Part shown: one piece after another, positions 36,199-45,367 of the stretch
Numbering within the stretch: position 1 is the stretch's first letter
Layout: the number at the start of each line of letters is the position of its first letter
Source of the DNA: Polynucleobacter sp. AP-Jannik-300A-C4
GTDB taxonomy: Bacteria > Pseudomonadota > Gammaproteobacteria > Burkholderiales > Burkholderiaceae
DNA: 64,000 bases
NCBI RefSeq assembly: GCF_018688335.1
Contig: NZ_CP061316.1
Location: 992,001 to 1,056,000 of the forward strand
Direction of reading: 5' to 3'
Notes under the pieces: model-generated
Told to the model about the DNA's origin: nothing
The model's input: only the letters and a program-made list of their open reading frames with translations
Databases searched by the model: none
Made by a program: the position numbers and the translations under genes

Positions 36199-36218
36199 AT
36201 GCATATATACGCATTTAT
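36199..36218. promoter_or_regulatory. Second copy of the putative SoxR operator
   Basis: The plus strand reads ATGCATATATACGCATTTAT and continues GCAT, giving 7-bp outer arms ATGCATA / TATGCAT. It is 18/20 identical to the reverse strand of 30257-30276 and lies 43 bases before the secreted rhodanese start and 140 bases before the HiPIP gene. Confidence 0.6.
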
Positions 36219-36275
36219 GCATAGATTCGTAGTTTCACCCTAAGGCGCGGGTAAATTAATACAGAGAAACCCCTA

Positions 36276-36303
36276 TTGATGGGCGATTTATCAGTATTAT
36301 CAT
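36276..36303 (+). promoter_or_regulatory. Possible sigma70 promoter of the HiPIP gene
   Basis: TTGATG is followed after 16 bases by TATCAT, about 55 bases before the HiPIP start. Both boxes match the consensus at 4 of 6 positions, so the call is tentative. Confidence 0.35.
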
Positions 36304-36357
36304 GGCAGGAAGCTAGCGGTAATTGCTACCCAAAATCCCCTTAATAATGGAGTTTTA

Positions 36358-36666
36358 ATGAAAAATAGTCGCCGTCAATTTATGATTTTGTCTGCAGCTG
36401 GTGCTTGTACATTGGCTTTGAACGGTAAAGTTCAAGCTCAAGCAATGGTTGCCGAAACTGATCCACAAGCTGCTGCTTTAGGCTACAAGGCTGATGCCTC
36501 TAAAGTGGATAAAGCAAAATATCCAAAGTATGCTGCTGGCCAAAAGTGTGACAGCTGCGCCCTGTATCAAGGTAAACCTGGTTCTGCTGCTGGTGGTTGC
36601 TCTTTGTTTGGTGCTAAGCAAGTAGCAGGTGCAGGCTGGTGCTCTGCTTACGCTAAAAAGGCTTAA
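36358..36666 (+). CDS. High-potential iron-sulfur protein (HiPIP)
   Basis: HiPIPs are small periplasmic [4Fe-4S] electron carriers. The 102-residue precursor has a Tat-type signal (NSRRQFMILSAAG) and four cluster cysteines C64, C67, C81 and C95 with the family pattern GQKCDSCALYQG...GGCSLFG...GWCSAY. It could take electrons from Sox or other periplasmic dehydrogenases and pass them to an oxidase. It is monocistronic, ending in a clear terminator. Confidence 0.93.
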   Translation: MKNSRRQFMILSAAGACTLALNGKVQAQAMVAETDPQAAALGYKADASKVDKAKYPKYAAGQKCDSCALYQGKPGSAAGGCSLFGAKQVAGAGWCSAYAKKA

Positions 36667-36688
36667 TGCTTAATTAGTTGAAGTTCTA

Positions 36689-36713
36689 AAAAGCTGCCTA
36701 GGCAGCTTTTTTC
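36689..36713 (+). terminator. Rho-independent terminator after the HiPIP gene
   Basis: A 10-bp stem (AAAAGCTGCC / GGCAGCTTTT) with a TA loop is followed by TTC. The A-rich left arm also lets it work on the minus strand for the convergent crp-type gene. Confidence 0.85.
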
Positions 36714-36725
36714 TTGCCTAAATAT

Positions 36726-37442
36726 TTACATACTTGCCTGTGAGAACGCTTTTAGCTTCTCAAGACTAGGTATTTGAATGCTAAGACGAGTGACATTTGA
36801 AATAATCCCTTGATCAGCCATAGATGCAAGCGCCCTACTGATAGTCTCAAATTTCACATCCATCATTAAACCCATATCTTCCCTCTTAAATAATGGGGCG
36901 ACTGCCATATCACCAGAAACTTTAGCGGTCCTGAGGAAGAAGCGCGCAAGACGTACTTCAATCCTACCCGTATTAATTTCAGAAAACCAAGATTCCGATT
37001 GGGCAAGTGCTTCTCCCCACTTCTTAACAATCTGACGATGCAAGCGTGGTGACTCTTCGCCCAAAGAAGAGATGATTTTTTTAGGGATACGGCAGAGATG
37101 GATATTGGATAGCGCGGCTGCTGAATGGGCATAACTGTCACCTAAGAGCGCCTCCATACCAAATAGATCTCCAGGAACTACTAAGCGGACAATTCTTCCA
37201 GATCCATCTGAATTAATATGAAGTAACTTGATATACCCATCCCTCAAGGTATAGAGGAAATCAGCAGCTTCGCCCTGGTTGTAAATTCCCGAATGCGCCT
37301 CAAATCGAAGGTCATCAATTGGCTCATGTATTTTGGAAAAATCATCTTCATTTAATTCAGCAAAGAGTGCAGAGCTTCTGATAGAGCAAGCATTACAGTC
37401 GCTGTTGCCTTGCCAAGCACTTTTGATCTCGATGGTTTTCAT
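36726..37442 (-). CDS. Crp/Fnr-family transcription regulator
   Basis: The 238-residue protein has a cNMP-binding-like beta roll (about 25-150) and a C-terminal winged helix with FKREDMGLMMDVKFETISRAL. N-terminal cysteines C16 and C19 (DCNACSIR) are fewer than the three that ligate the Fnr cluster, so oxygen sensing by a classical [4Fe-4S] cluster is not assured. Its ATG overlaps the methyltransferase stop. Targets are unknown; the neighbouring HiPIP or respiratory genes are possible. Confidence 0.87.
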   Translation of the reverse strand: MKTIEIKSAWQGNSDCNACSIRSSALFAELNEDDFSKIHEPIDDLRFEAHSGIYNQGEAADFLYTLRDGYIKLLHINSDGSGRIVRLVVPGDLFGMEALLGDSYAHSAAALSNIHLCRIPKKIISSLGEESPRLHRQIVKKWGEALAQSESWFSEINTGRIEVRLARFFLRTAKVSGDMAVAPLFKREDMGLMMDVKFETISRALASMADQGIISNVTRLSIQIPSLEKLKAFSQASM

Positions 37443-38062
37443 GCGATTTTTTTGGCAACCATGCCGAGTAAAGCTGACATGCCAGTATGTCTAGCACCTT
37501 CAGATAATTCTTTTTCGTAGCACTGAAGATCTAGGATTTCAAAGTCGTGGCTAAGTTCACGAATCATCTCTTCGGTATAGAGGTGCTCGATTAGAGATGG
37601 TCCACCAGTCTTGTATTCCAACTGCTTGGGCGTGTAGCCCTGAAGAATAAATATACCGCCGGGTTTCAAAGCCTGATGTACTTGCTTAAAAATCCTAACT
37701 CGCATTTCTGGATCAGCAAATTGTATAAAGATCGCAATGATTGCATCATAGGAATTAGTCTTCCATTCAAACCCATCTGTATCACAAAGACTGTATTCAA
37801 TATTGACTTCACTATCTTTCGCAAACTGTTTCGCCTTGACAAGTGCAACATCAGAAACATCAAAACCAGTAACACGCATCCCTTGCTTAGCGAGCCAAAC
37901 GCCATTACGCCCTTCTCCATCGGCAATGCAGAGCACAGAAGCATTCGGTTTTAGGTATTGAGATGTTTGCTCAACAAGATATTCATTTGGCTCTTTGCCA
38001 AAGATAAACTCTTCTTTATTGAAACGTTCATTCCAGAACTGGGTAGCGCCTGTAAAGCTCAT
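37439..38062 (-). CDS. Class I SAM-dependent methyltransferase (TehB-like)
   Basis: The 207-residue protein has the SAM motif VLCIADGEGRNGVWLA (near residues 39-54), VTGFDVSDVALVKA and the later PGGIFILQGYTP, as in TehB/thiopurine-type methyltransferases. The substrate is unknown; small thiols or metalloids are possible. It follows metZ by 34 bases and overlaps the regulator gene. Confidence 0.85.
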   Translation of the reverse strand: MSFTGATQFWNERFNKEEFIFGKEPNEYLVEQTSQYLKPNASVLCIADGEGRNGVWLAKQGMRVTGFDVSDVALVKAKQFAKDSEVNIEYSLCDTDGFEWKTNSYDAIIAIFIQFADPEMRVRIFKQVHQALKPGGIFILQGYTPKQLEYKTGGPSLIEHLYTEEMIRELSHDFEILDLQCYEKELSEGARHTGMSALLGMVAKKIA

Positions 38063-38096
38063 GGATTTCCTGGTCTTAGATTAATTAAATCTTCAA

Positions 38097-39305
38097 TTAC
38101 TTTTTTAATCCGCCAATAAGATCATTCTTTAAATCAATCACATTCTCAAGACCAACGGCAATTCGGACGAGTCCATCGGTTATACCTGCTGCTTTGCGAG
38201 CTTCTGGACTAACGCGGCAATGTGTCGTTGTTGCAGGGTGCGTAATGGTTGTACGCGTATCACCCAGGTTTGCGGTAATGGAGCAAAGCTTGGTTTGATT
38301 AATTAATTTGAAGGCGGCCTTTTTGCCACCCTTAAGAGTGAAGGACAATATAGCGCCACCCGCTTTTTGTTGACGCTTAGCCAGTACATGTTGCGGATGA
38401 GATTTCAGACCAGGGTGATAAACACGCTCTACCCCAGGCTGCTTTTCTAGCCATTGAGCAATTTCCAAGGCATTTTGACTTTGCTGCTTCATACGCAACT
38501 CTAGCGTCTCAAGACCCTTTAAAAACACCCAGGCATTAAACGCAGAGAGCGTTGGGCCAGCAGTTCTAACATACGGAAATACTTTACCCATAATGAAATC
38601 ATTGCTGCCAACAATGGCGCCGCCCACTACGCGACCCTGACCATCCAAATACTTCGTTGCTGAATGGATGACTATATCGGCACCCAATGAGAGAGGCTTT
38701 TGTAATGCAGGCGTGCAGAAACAGTTATCTACTGCAAAGAGAGCTTTTGCCTTCTTGGCAATCTTAGAAATTGCCTTAATGTCCGCAATCTCAGTTAAAG
38801 GATTGGAAGGTGTTTCCAAATAAAAAAGTTTGGTGTTTTCTTGGACGGCATTTTGCCAAGCCTTGGTATCTGACAAATCCACATAAGTAGTTGTAATACC
38901 AAAACGACCCAAAATATTGCTAAACAATTGAATGGTTGCACCAAATACCGAGCGAGAGCAAACCACATGGTCGCCCGCTTGCAGATGGGACATGGCCATT
39001 GTCAAAATAGCAGCCATGCCAGAGGAAGTTGCAATGCAAGCCTCACCACCCTCTAATGCAGCCAATCGATCCTGGAACATGCTGACGGTGGGATTGGTAA
39101 ATCGGGAGTAAATAAAGCCTTGGTCTGCATGCGCAAAACCATCTGCAGCCAACTCTGCACTATCGAAGCAAAAGCTGGAAGTGAGAAACATCGCCTCTGA
39201 ATGCTCTTGGTACTCAGCTGTGCGGCGAGTACCGGCGCGAACCGCAAGGGTCTCTAGCGCAAGTTTTGAGAAATCGGGTTTTTTGCGGGTAGTTTTGCTC
39301 TTCAT
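38097..39305 (-). CDS. metZ: O-succinylhomoserine sulfhydrylase
   Basis: MetZ makes homocysteine from O-succinylhomoserine and sulfide, the direct sulfhydrylation route to methionine. The 402-residue PLP enzyme has the lysine in SATKYLDGQGR, and the Cys/Met-metabolism fold motifs YSRFTNPT and ETPSNPL. It lies at the end of the conserved purF-metZ order of Burkholderiales. An inter-gene hairpin lies 25 bases upstream. Confidence 0.93.
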   Translation of the reverse strand: MKSKTTRKKPDFSKLALETLAVRAGTRRTAEYQEHSEAMFLTSSFCFDSAELAADGFAHADQGFIYSRFTNPTVSMFQDRLAALEGGEACIATSSGMAAILTMAMSHLQAGDHVVCSRSVFGATIQLFSNILGRFGITTTYVDLSDTKAWQNAVQENTKLFYLETPSNPLTEIADIKAISKIAKKAKALFAVDNCFCTPALQKPLSLGADIVIHSATKYLDGQGRVVGGAIVGSNDFIMGKVFPYVRTAGPTLSAFNAWVFLKGLETLELRMKQQSQNALEIAQWLEKQPGVERVYHPGLKSHPQHVLAKRQQKAGGAILSFTLKGGKKAAFKLINQTKLCSITANLGDTRTTITHPATTTHCRVSPEARKAAGITDGLVRIAVGLENVIDLKNDLIGGLKK

Positions 39306-39329
39306 ACCGCTATTTTGACACCGAATTGC

Positions 39330-39364
39330 AGAATTGCCTCAGACAGTAGTATCTGAGGAATTCT
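39330..39364 (-). other. Stem-loop between purF and metZ
   Basis: CCTCAGA / TCTGAGG form a perfect 7-bp stem with an 8-base loop, extended by AGAATT / AATTCT with one bulged base, to 13 pairs. On the transcribed strand no T-run follows, so it is not a standard terminator. It may be an RNA-stability or processing element. Confidence 0.55.
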
Positions 39365-39374
39365 GTCGTTGTTT

Positions 39375-40913
39375 TTAGTCTTCGGTAGCCAAATGCAGGT
39401 GAAGTTGTGATCGCGCAAAATCACTGGAGTCGCGTTGACGATCTGCCTTAGCCTCAGAGGTATTGCGAGCTGCCTCTAGGGCATCCAAATAAGATTCATT
39501 GATGTCGCCAGTAATATAGTGCCCATCAAAACAAGAGGCTTCAAAGTGTTGGATATTGGGATTGATATCTTTAACTGCCTGCTTCATATCCTCAACACTT
39601 TGGTAAATCAGTTGATCTGCGCCAATCATCTTATTAATCTCTTCGTCGGTGCGACCGTAGGCAACTAGCTCACTCCGAGTTGGCATATCAATTCCGTAGA
39701 CATTCGGGAAGCGGACAGGAGGCGCGGCAGAAGCAAAGATCACTTTCTTGGCACCAGACTCGCGCGCCATCTGCACTATTTCAAAAGAGGTGGTGCCGCG
39801 AACGATTGAGTCATCCACAATCAACACGGTTTTATCTTTGAATTCAATTCGCATTGCGTTCAGTTTCTGGCGAACCGATTTCTTGCGAACCGCTTGACCT
39901 GGCATGATGAAGGTTCTACCAATATAACGATTCTTAAAGAATCCTTCGCGGTAATCAACGCCAAGGCGTTTAGCAACTTGCATTGCCGCCGGACGACTGG
40001 AGTCCGGAATCGGCATAACAACATCGATCTCACCTGGAATAGTTTCTTTGCGAATCTTTTCGGCAAGGTAGTCGCCCATCCGCATACGTACGTTATAAAC
40101 AGTAACGCCATCAATCGTTGAGTCTGGACGAGCCATGTAGACATACTCGAAAATACAAGGCGTTAGAACTGCGTCAGCAACACATTGACGGGAATAGAAA
40201 TTGCCATCTAAATCAATATAGATTGCTTCACCCGGATTGACGTCACGTACAAAAGTAAAGCCAAGTCCATCAAGCGCAACAGACTCAGAAGCAATCATCC
40301 ACTCTGGACCCTTAGGTGTATCAATGCGACCAATACACAATGGACGAATGCCAAATGGATCCCGAAACGCTAATAAACCATAGCCAGCAATCAAAGAGAC
40401 CACAGCATAAGAGCCCTTAACGCGCTTAGTTACCTCAGTAACTGCATTAAACATTGCACCCTCGTCCAGTGCTACGCTATTAGTCTCTTTTTGAAGTTCG
40501 TCAGCCAAAACGTTTAACAGCACCTCTGTATCAGAGCTGGTATTGATATGACGACGATCACGATAAGCCATCTCTACACGAAGACTAGCCGCATTGGTGA
40601 GATTGCCGTTGTGAGCCAAGATAATTCCATATGGGGCACTAACGTAAAAAGGCTGCGCCTCTTCTTCGCTACTAGCTGAGCCAGCGGTTGGATAGCGCAC
40701 TTGGCCGATGCCAGCATTACCAACTAAGCTACGCATATTGCGGGTTCTAAATACATCTCGAACTAAACCGTTTGCTTTATGCATTGTGAATGAATTGCCA
40801 TTCATCGTTGCCATACCTGCAGCATCTTGACCGCGATGTTGCAAAAGCAACAAAGCATCGTATATCAGCTGATTAACTGGGGAGTGGGAAACTGTTCCAA
40901 CAACGCCGCACAT
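39375..40913 (-). CDS. purF: Amidophosphoribosyltransferase
   Basis: PurF catalyses the first step of purine synthesis, PRPP plus glutamine to phosphoribosylamine. The 512-residue protein begins MCGVVGTV with the Ntn catalytic Cys2 and contains the PRPP loop VLIVDDSIVRGTTS. Length and order (cvpA-purF-metZ) are standard. It follows cvpA by four bases. Confidence 0.97.
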   Translation of the reverse strand: MCGVVGTVSHSPVNQLIYDALLLLQHRGQDAAGMATMNGNSFTMHKANGLVRDVFRTRNMRSLVGNAGIGQVRYPTAGSASSEEEAQPFYVSAPYGIILAHNGNLTNAASLRVEMAYRDRRHINTSSDTEVLLNVLADELQKETNSVALDEGAMFNAVTEVTKRVKGSYAVVSLIAGYGLLAFRDPFGIRPLCIGRIDTPKGPEWMIASESVALDGLGFTFVRDVNPGEAIYIDLDGNFYSRQCVADAVLTPCIFEYVYMARPDSTIDGVTVYNVRMRMGDYLAEKIRKETIPGEIDVVMPIPDSSRPAAMQVAKRLGVDYREGFFKNRYIGRTFIMPGQAVRKKSVRQKLNAMRIEFKDKTVLIVDDSIVRGTTSFEIVQMARESGAKKVIFASAAPPVRFPNVYGIDMPTRSELVAYGRTDEEINKMIGADQLIYQSVEDMKQAVKDINPNIQHFEASCFDGHYITGDINESYLDALEAARNTSEAKADRQRDSSDFARSQLHLHLATED

Positions 40914-40917
40914 AAGC

Positions 40918-41484
40918 CTAGATCCCTATGGTTAATGAAGGTGTAACGGTGGGTGTAATTTTAGGCATAGAACTGCCCAATTGCTTTGCCCAATCAGCTG
41001 GTAACCAGCCTTTTATTAAACTGGTAGCCATATCGATAGCTGGTCGTGTTATTGCTTTCTGCCAAGCTACGCTTTGAGGTATTGGTGTTAAAGCGGCTAA
41101 GGTAGCCATCACAACCACAACCACAGCGCCACGCGCTAAACCAAATACCAGCCCAAGAAAACGGTCCGTCATGCTTAATCCAGCAGACAAGATAATCTTT
41201 TGAATCACATTGCCGACTAAGCCACACGCAATCAAAGTCAGAATAAATAAAATAAGGAAACTCACGCCTAAACTCAGCAGTTCATCCATATGAAAAGTGG
41301 ATAACCATTCAACAGAAAGATAATTGGTGTAGTGATAAGCAACCCAGGCAGCTATAAACCAAGATGCCAGAGCCAAAACCTCTTTAAATAGACCTCTTGA
41401 AATCCCCACCAATGCAGAGACTAGTAGCACAACCAGGGTGAAGTAATCCACCGTAGTTAACTTTAAGGTGGATAAATATTCCAT
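40918..41484 (-). CDS. cvpA: CvpA family membrane protein
   Basis: The 188-residue inner-membrane protein has four hydrophobic segments and the family motif VVLLVSALVGISRGLFKEVLAL; it ends in a Pro/Thr-rich tail. CvpA is associated with colicin V export and with purF. Its ATG overlaps the end of the SPOR gene by one base. Confidence 0.92.
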   Translation of the reverse strand: MEYLSTLKLTTVDYFTLVVLLVSALVGISRGLFKEVLALASWFIAAWVAYHYTNYLSVEWLSTFHMDELLSLGVSFLILFILTLIACGLVGNVIQKIILSAGLSMTDRFLGLVFGLARGAVVVVVMATLAALTPIPQSVAWQKAITRPAIDMATSLIKGWLPADWAKQLGSSMPKITPTVTPSLTIGI

Positions 41485-42278
41485 TAAGGTGCTCCGACCT
41501 CAACTAGCCTTGGAGACAGGCCCATAGATTTAACTTTCTTCTCTGCAGCTTCAGCTACATCCTTATCAGTAAAAGGACCTGCTCTGAGAACATAAAGTTT
41601 CACGCCATCTGTACCGGTTTTATTAATGACGTAATTGGGGATCTTTTGATCTTTCATTTTAGTAATCCAGCCATTTGCACGCTCTTCAGAAGCAAAAGCG
41701 CCAATCTGAATAACGTATTTACCGGCCCCAGCTTTTTTTGGTAATTCTTCGGCTTTTGACTTGGTAGCGGGACTTGGTGCAACAACCACCTCTTCCCCAG
41801 CAGCCAAACCAATTGAGTTCGCCTTGCTCGGGGGTGGTGATTTGGCATCTGTCTTCACTTGAGGTGAAGTTGTTGCTACAGGCTCTTTAACTGGAATAAC
41901 TTCTTTTTCTTTTACTGGTGCATCAATCGCTGGTACTAATGCCTTTGCCTTTTCATCGCTGGCAGGCATTACAGCATTTGGGGCAGGCAAACTAGTCACG
42001 ATATTCACGGCAATATCGTTATTCACAGACTTGGGTTTGTTATCCAAGATGCGAGGCAGACCAACCACTGCGATCAGGACTAGAACGGTTGCACCAATCA
42101 GGCGATGGCGGGCACGCTGTTGTTCTGGATCTTCGGTGAGGGCAAGCTCTTCATTTTCTTGAGCACGCTGAAAACTACGGGGGGCTGATGTATTGATGGT
42201 GCGGCGACCCCTTGCTGAACCTCGATCAAGGTCTTCAGTCTCAGGGTTTCGCTTAAAAAGCTTCGGTAAACGAATCAT
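41484..42278 (-). CDS. SPOR-domain inner-membrane protein (DedD-like)
   Basis: The 264-residue protein has a single membrane helix (LIGATVLVLIAVVGLP), a Pro/Lys-rich periplasmic linker and a C-terminal SPOR domain (about 185-260) with YVIQIGAFASEERANGWITK and LYVLRAGPFTDKD. SPOR domains bind denuded septal peptidoglycan, so the protein likely acts in cell division. The place between folC and cvpA matches DedD. Confidence 0.9.
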   Translation of the reverse strand: MIRLPKLFKRNPETEDLDRGSARGRRTINTSAPRSFQRAQENEELALTEDPEQQRARHRLIGATVLVLIAVVGLPRILDNKPKSVNNDIAVNIVTSLPAPNAVMPASDEKAKALVPAIDAPVKEKEVIPVKEPVATTSPQVKTDAKSPPPSKANSIGLAAGEEVVVAPSPATKSKAEELPKKAGAGKYVIQIGAFASEERANGWITKMKDQKIPNYVINKTGTDGVKLYVLRAGPFTDKDVAEAAEKKVKSMGLSPRLVEVGAP

Positions 42279-42281
42279 GGA

Positions 42282-43607
42282 TCAATGGGCCTGGTTATTT
42301 CGATATGCCATTACTCCGGCAACAGTATAGAAGGATCCGAAGATGACAATTCTATCACCCTCACCTGCCTTGGAAAGCGCTTTTTGATACGCTGCAGCAG
42401 GATCTGGGAAGCACTCAATTCCGCCATCTGCCCCATTTTTAACTGCTACACCCAGTTCAATCAGCTTCTCAGATAAGGCTGTAGCGCTAGCAGCACGAGG
42501 GGTCGGTAAATCCGTGCAGAACCAGAAGTCCACACTGCTGAGCAAAGGCTTGATCACGCCGGCAATATCTTTATCTGCCATAGCACCAAAAATGGCATAG
42601 GTGTAGGGGTGATAGCCCATCTTATCGAGGCCTTGCCCCAAAGTGGCTGCCGCATGAGGATTATGAGCGACATCCAAAACTACAGTTGGCTGGCCTGGAA
42701 GCACCTGGAAACGACCAGGCAGTTCTACTAAAGCAAATCCATTCCGGATATCTTGAGCGCTTACCGGTAAACGTAGATGTAAGGCCATCAAGGCGGCAAT
42801 CACAGCAGAGGCATTGAGGATTTGATTAGCGCCTCGCAAAGCGGGATAGCCTAAACCGCTAAAGCGTTTTTGACGCCCTGCCCAACCCCACTGCTGCTTA
42901 TCGCCCTGAAAATTGTAATCACGGCCTTGAAGCCATAAATCACAACCCAGTTTTTCAGCATGATCAATTAAGGATTGGGGGGGTACAGGATCGCCACAGA
43001 CTGCAATTGCACCTGCGCGGAAAATACCAGCCTTCTCAAGACCAATTGCCTCACGTGTACCGCCTAAAAAATCAGCGTGATCAATATCAATACTAGTGAC
43101 GATCGCGCAATCTGCATCAACAATATTTACGGCATCTAAACGACCACCCATGCCAACCTCAAGGACAACAGCATCTAAATTTGCCTTAGAAAATAAATGC
43201 ATGATTGCCAAGGTAGTGAATTCAAAATACGTTAGCGTTGGAGCATCCACTATGCTGACGCGCGCTTTCTCAACGGCGGCAAAATGCTCTAGTAAGAGAT
43301 CATCTTTTACTTCCTCACCATTGACTCGAGCACGCTCGTTAAAGACCAGTAAGTGAGGAGACATATGACAACCCACTCTATAGCCAGAGGCCAGCAAGAT
43401 ACTCTCAAGATAAGCGCAAGTTGAGCCCTTGCCGTTCGTCCCAGCAACAGTGATCACCGGGCAATCAAAGTGCAAGCCTAGAGCTGCTTTAACTCGATTA
43501 ATCCGATCTAGACCCATGTCGATACCGACTGGGTGGGCTGTTTCGAGGTGACTAAGCCAAGCCGTTAGGCTAGAAAACAGAATGGGAGATTGGTGTGCGG
43601 AACTCAA
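42282..43607 (-). CDS. folC: Bifunctional folylpolyglutamate/dihydrofolate synthase
   Basis: FolC adds glutamate to dihydropteroate and to folates. The 441-residue protein has VAGTNGKGSTCAYLE (Mur-ligase P-loop, near residue 56), FEFTTLAIMHLF and DVAHNPHAA. Length is normal. It follows accD by five bases and the SPOR gene follows it by three. Confidence 0.95.
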   Translation of the reverse strand: MSSAHQSPILFSSLTAWLSHLETAHPVGIDMGLDRINRVKAALGLHFDCPVITVAGTNGKGSTCAYLESILLASGYRVGCHMSPHLLVFNERARVNGEEVKDDLLLEHFAAVEKARVSIVDAPTLTYFEFTTLAIMHLFSKANLDAVVLEVGMGGRLDAVNIVDADCAIVTSIDIDHADFLGGTREAIGLEKAGIFRAGAIAVCGDPVPPQSLIDHAEKLGCDLWLQGRDYNFQGDKQQWGWAGRQKRFSGLGYPALRGANQILNASAVIAALMALHLRLPVSAQDIRNGFALVELPGRFQVLPGQPTVVLDVAHNPHAAATLGQGLDKMGYHPYTYAIFGAMADKDIAGVIKPLLSSVDFWFCTDLPTPRAASATALSEKLIELGVAVKNGADGGIECFPDPAAAYQKALSKAGEGDRIVIFGSFYTVAGVMAYRNNQAH

Positions 43608-43612
43608 GCGCT

Positions 43613-44500
43613 TTATACAGCTGCGCTACCCGCAATCGCAGGCTCAGGAAGCTGCTGGAGCAATGCCAAGAGACGAGCGATTTCACCGCGCATTTGGCGA
43701 CGATCCACAATCATGTCAATGCCACCCTTTTGCAATAAGAACTCAGAACGCTGAAAGCCTTCTGGTAATTTTTCACGAACAGTTTGTTCAATGACACGCG
43801 GACCTGCAAAGCCAATCAAGGCTTTAGGCTCAGCCATTACTACGTCACCCATAAAGGCGAAGCTAGCAGAGATTCCGCCCATAGTTGGGTCAGTCAAAAC
43901 GCTGATGTAAGGCAAACCTTTTTTAGAGAGTAAGGTCAACATGGAGTTGGTCTTAGCCATCTGGAAAAGAGAGAGCAAACTTTCCTGCATACGCGCACCG
44001 CCGGTAGCTGTTACGCAGATAAATGCACACTTTTTGGCGATGGCTTCTTGCACACCACGGGCAAAACGCTCACCAACAACTGAACCCATCGAGCCACCCA
44101 TATATTGAAACTCAAAGCATGCAGCTACAACTGGAATACTTTCAATTTTGCCGCCAAGCACAATCAAGGCCTCGGACTCACCGGAGGCGTCGCTTGCCTC
44201 TTTTAGGCGATCTGGATATTTTTTAGAATCTTTAAATTTAAGCGGATCAGTCGGGTAAATGTCAGCGCCAATCTCATAACGCCCTTTTGGATCCAAAAGA
44301 CTATCAAGTCGCTGACGAGCGCCGATGCGCATGTGATGACTACATTTTGGGCAAACCGATAAATTAGCCTCAATATCTGTGCTGTAAAGGACAGTTTCGC
44401 AGCTGGGGCACTTAACCCAAAGTCCTTCAGGAACAGATTTGCGATTCGCAGGATCCGTATGTTGGATTTGTGGAGGTAGTAATTTATCGATCCAGCTCAT
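43613..44500 (-). CDS. accD: Acetyl-CoA carboxylase carboxyltransferase subunit beta
   Basis: AccD with AccA transfers CO2 from biotin to acetyl-CoA for fatty-acid synthesis. The 295-residue protein has the zinc-ribbon cysteines CPSC and CPKC (near 33-36 and 52-55) and the carboxyltransferase core [21 protein letters not shown]. It follows trpA by 22 bases. Confidence 0.96.
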   Translation of the reverse strand: MSWIDKLLPPQIQHTDPANRKSVPEGLWVKCPSCETVLYSTDIEANLSVCPKCSHHMRIGARQRLDSLLDPKGRYEIGADIYPTDPLKFKDSKKYPDRLKEASDASGESEALIVLGGKIESIPVVAACFEFQYMGGSMGSVVGERFARGVQEAIAKKCAFICVTATGGARMQESLLSLFQMAKTNSMLTLLSKKGLPYISVLTDPTMGGISASFAFMGDVVMAEPKALIGFAGPRVIEQTVREKLPEGFQRSEFLLQKGGIDMIVDRRQMRGEIARLLALLQQLPEPAIAGSAAV

Positions 44501-44522
44501 CAGTTTTTAACTATCCAGTGCA

Positions 44523-45320
44523 TTAACTATCTAAAGCGACGCGAATTTCACGTATGAATGTTTCGAGTGATTGTACCGCTTGGCCGGGGGCAGAATCCTC
44601 TAAAAGCCGAATAATTCGACTTCCAATAACCACTGCATCTGCTGTTTTTGACACTGCGCGGGCACTTTCAGCGTCATTGATACCAAAACCTACCGCAATC
44701 GGAATGGAAGTGGCTTCACGGATTTTGGGAATAATGCTGGCCACATCTTGGGTATTGAGGTGGGACGCGCCTGTAACACCCCGCATGGATACGTAATAGA
44801 TATAACCAGAAGCTATTTTGGCGGCATCCTTTATTCGTTCTGGTGATGATGTTGGAGCCAATAGAAAGATGGGGTCAACTCCTGCTACTTTCATGCTGGC
44901 AGCAAAATCAACGCACTCTTCAGGTGGGTAATCTACAACCAAGACACCATCAACACCAGCAGATTTCGCCTCCGCTGCAAATCGCTCCGAACCCATTTGC
45001 TCCACTGGATTGGCATAACCCATTAAGACCACTGGAGTATTGGGATCAAGCTTACGAAATTCTTTCACCATTTCTAGGCAACCATGCAAAGTGACGCCTT
45101 GAGTAAGAGCCCTCTCAGACGAGCGCTGAATCACTGGACCATCCGCCATTGGATCGGAAAAAGGGACGCCGAGCTCAATCACATCAGCACCACCACGAAC
45201 CAATGCATGCATCAAGTCAACAGTAAGTTTTGGGTCAGGGTCGCCTGCCGTAATAAAAGGAATCAGCCCTTTTTTTCCAGTAGCTTTTAGTTCATTAAAG
45301 AGAGCGGTAATTTTAGACAT
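44523..45320 (-). CDS. trpA: Tryptophan synthase alpha subunit
   Basis: TrpA cleaves indole-3-glycerol phosphate to indole. The 265-residue barrel has [12 protein letters not shown], the catalytic glutamate in [14 protein letters not shown], and GVTGASHL. Order trpF-trpB-trpA is complete; trpC, trpD and trpE are not here. Confidence 0.97.
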   Translation of the reverse strand: MSKITALFNELKATGKKGLIPFITAGDPDPKLTVDLMHALVRGGADVIELGVPFSDPMADGPVIQRSSERALTQGVTLHGCLEMVKEFRKLDPNTPVVLMGYANPVEQMGSERFAAEAKSAGVDGVLVVDYPPEECVDFAASMKVAGVDPIFLLAPTSSPERIKDAAKIASGYIYYVSMRGVTGASHLNTQDVASIIPKIREATSIPIAVGFGINDAESARAVSKTADAVVIGSRIIRLLEDSAPGQAVQSLETFIREIRVALDS

Positions 45321-45367
45321 GGCAATTCGTGTTTATTATTTTTATAGGTGATCGTGATGGGTTTGTA

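Noticed and set aside
36726..37442. Calling the Crp/Fnr protein a true oxygen-sensing Fnr
   Set aside because: Only two N-terminal cysteines (C16, C19) are present in the motif, so the classical four-cysteine cluster set is not supported.
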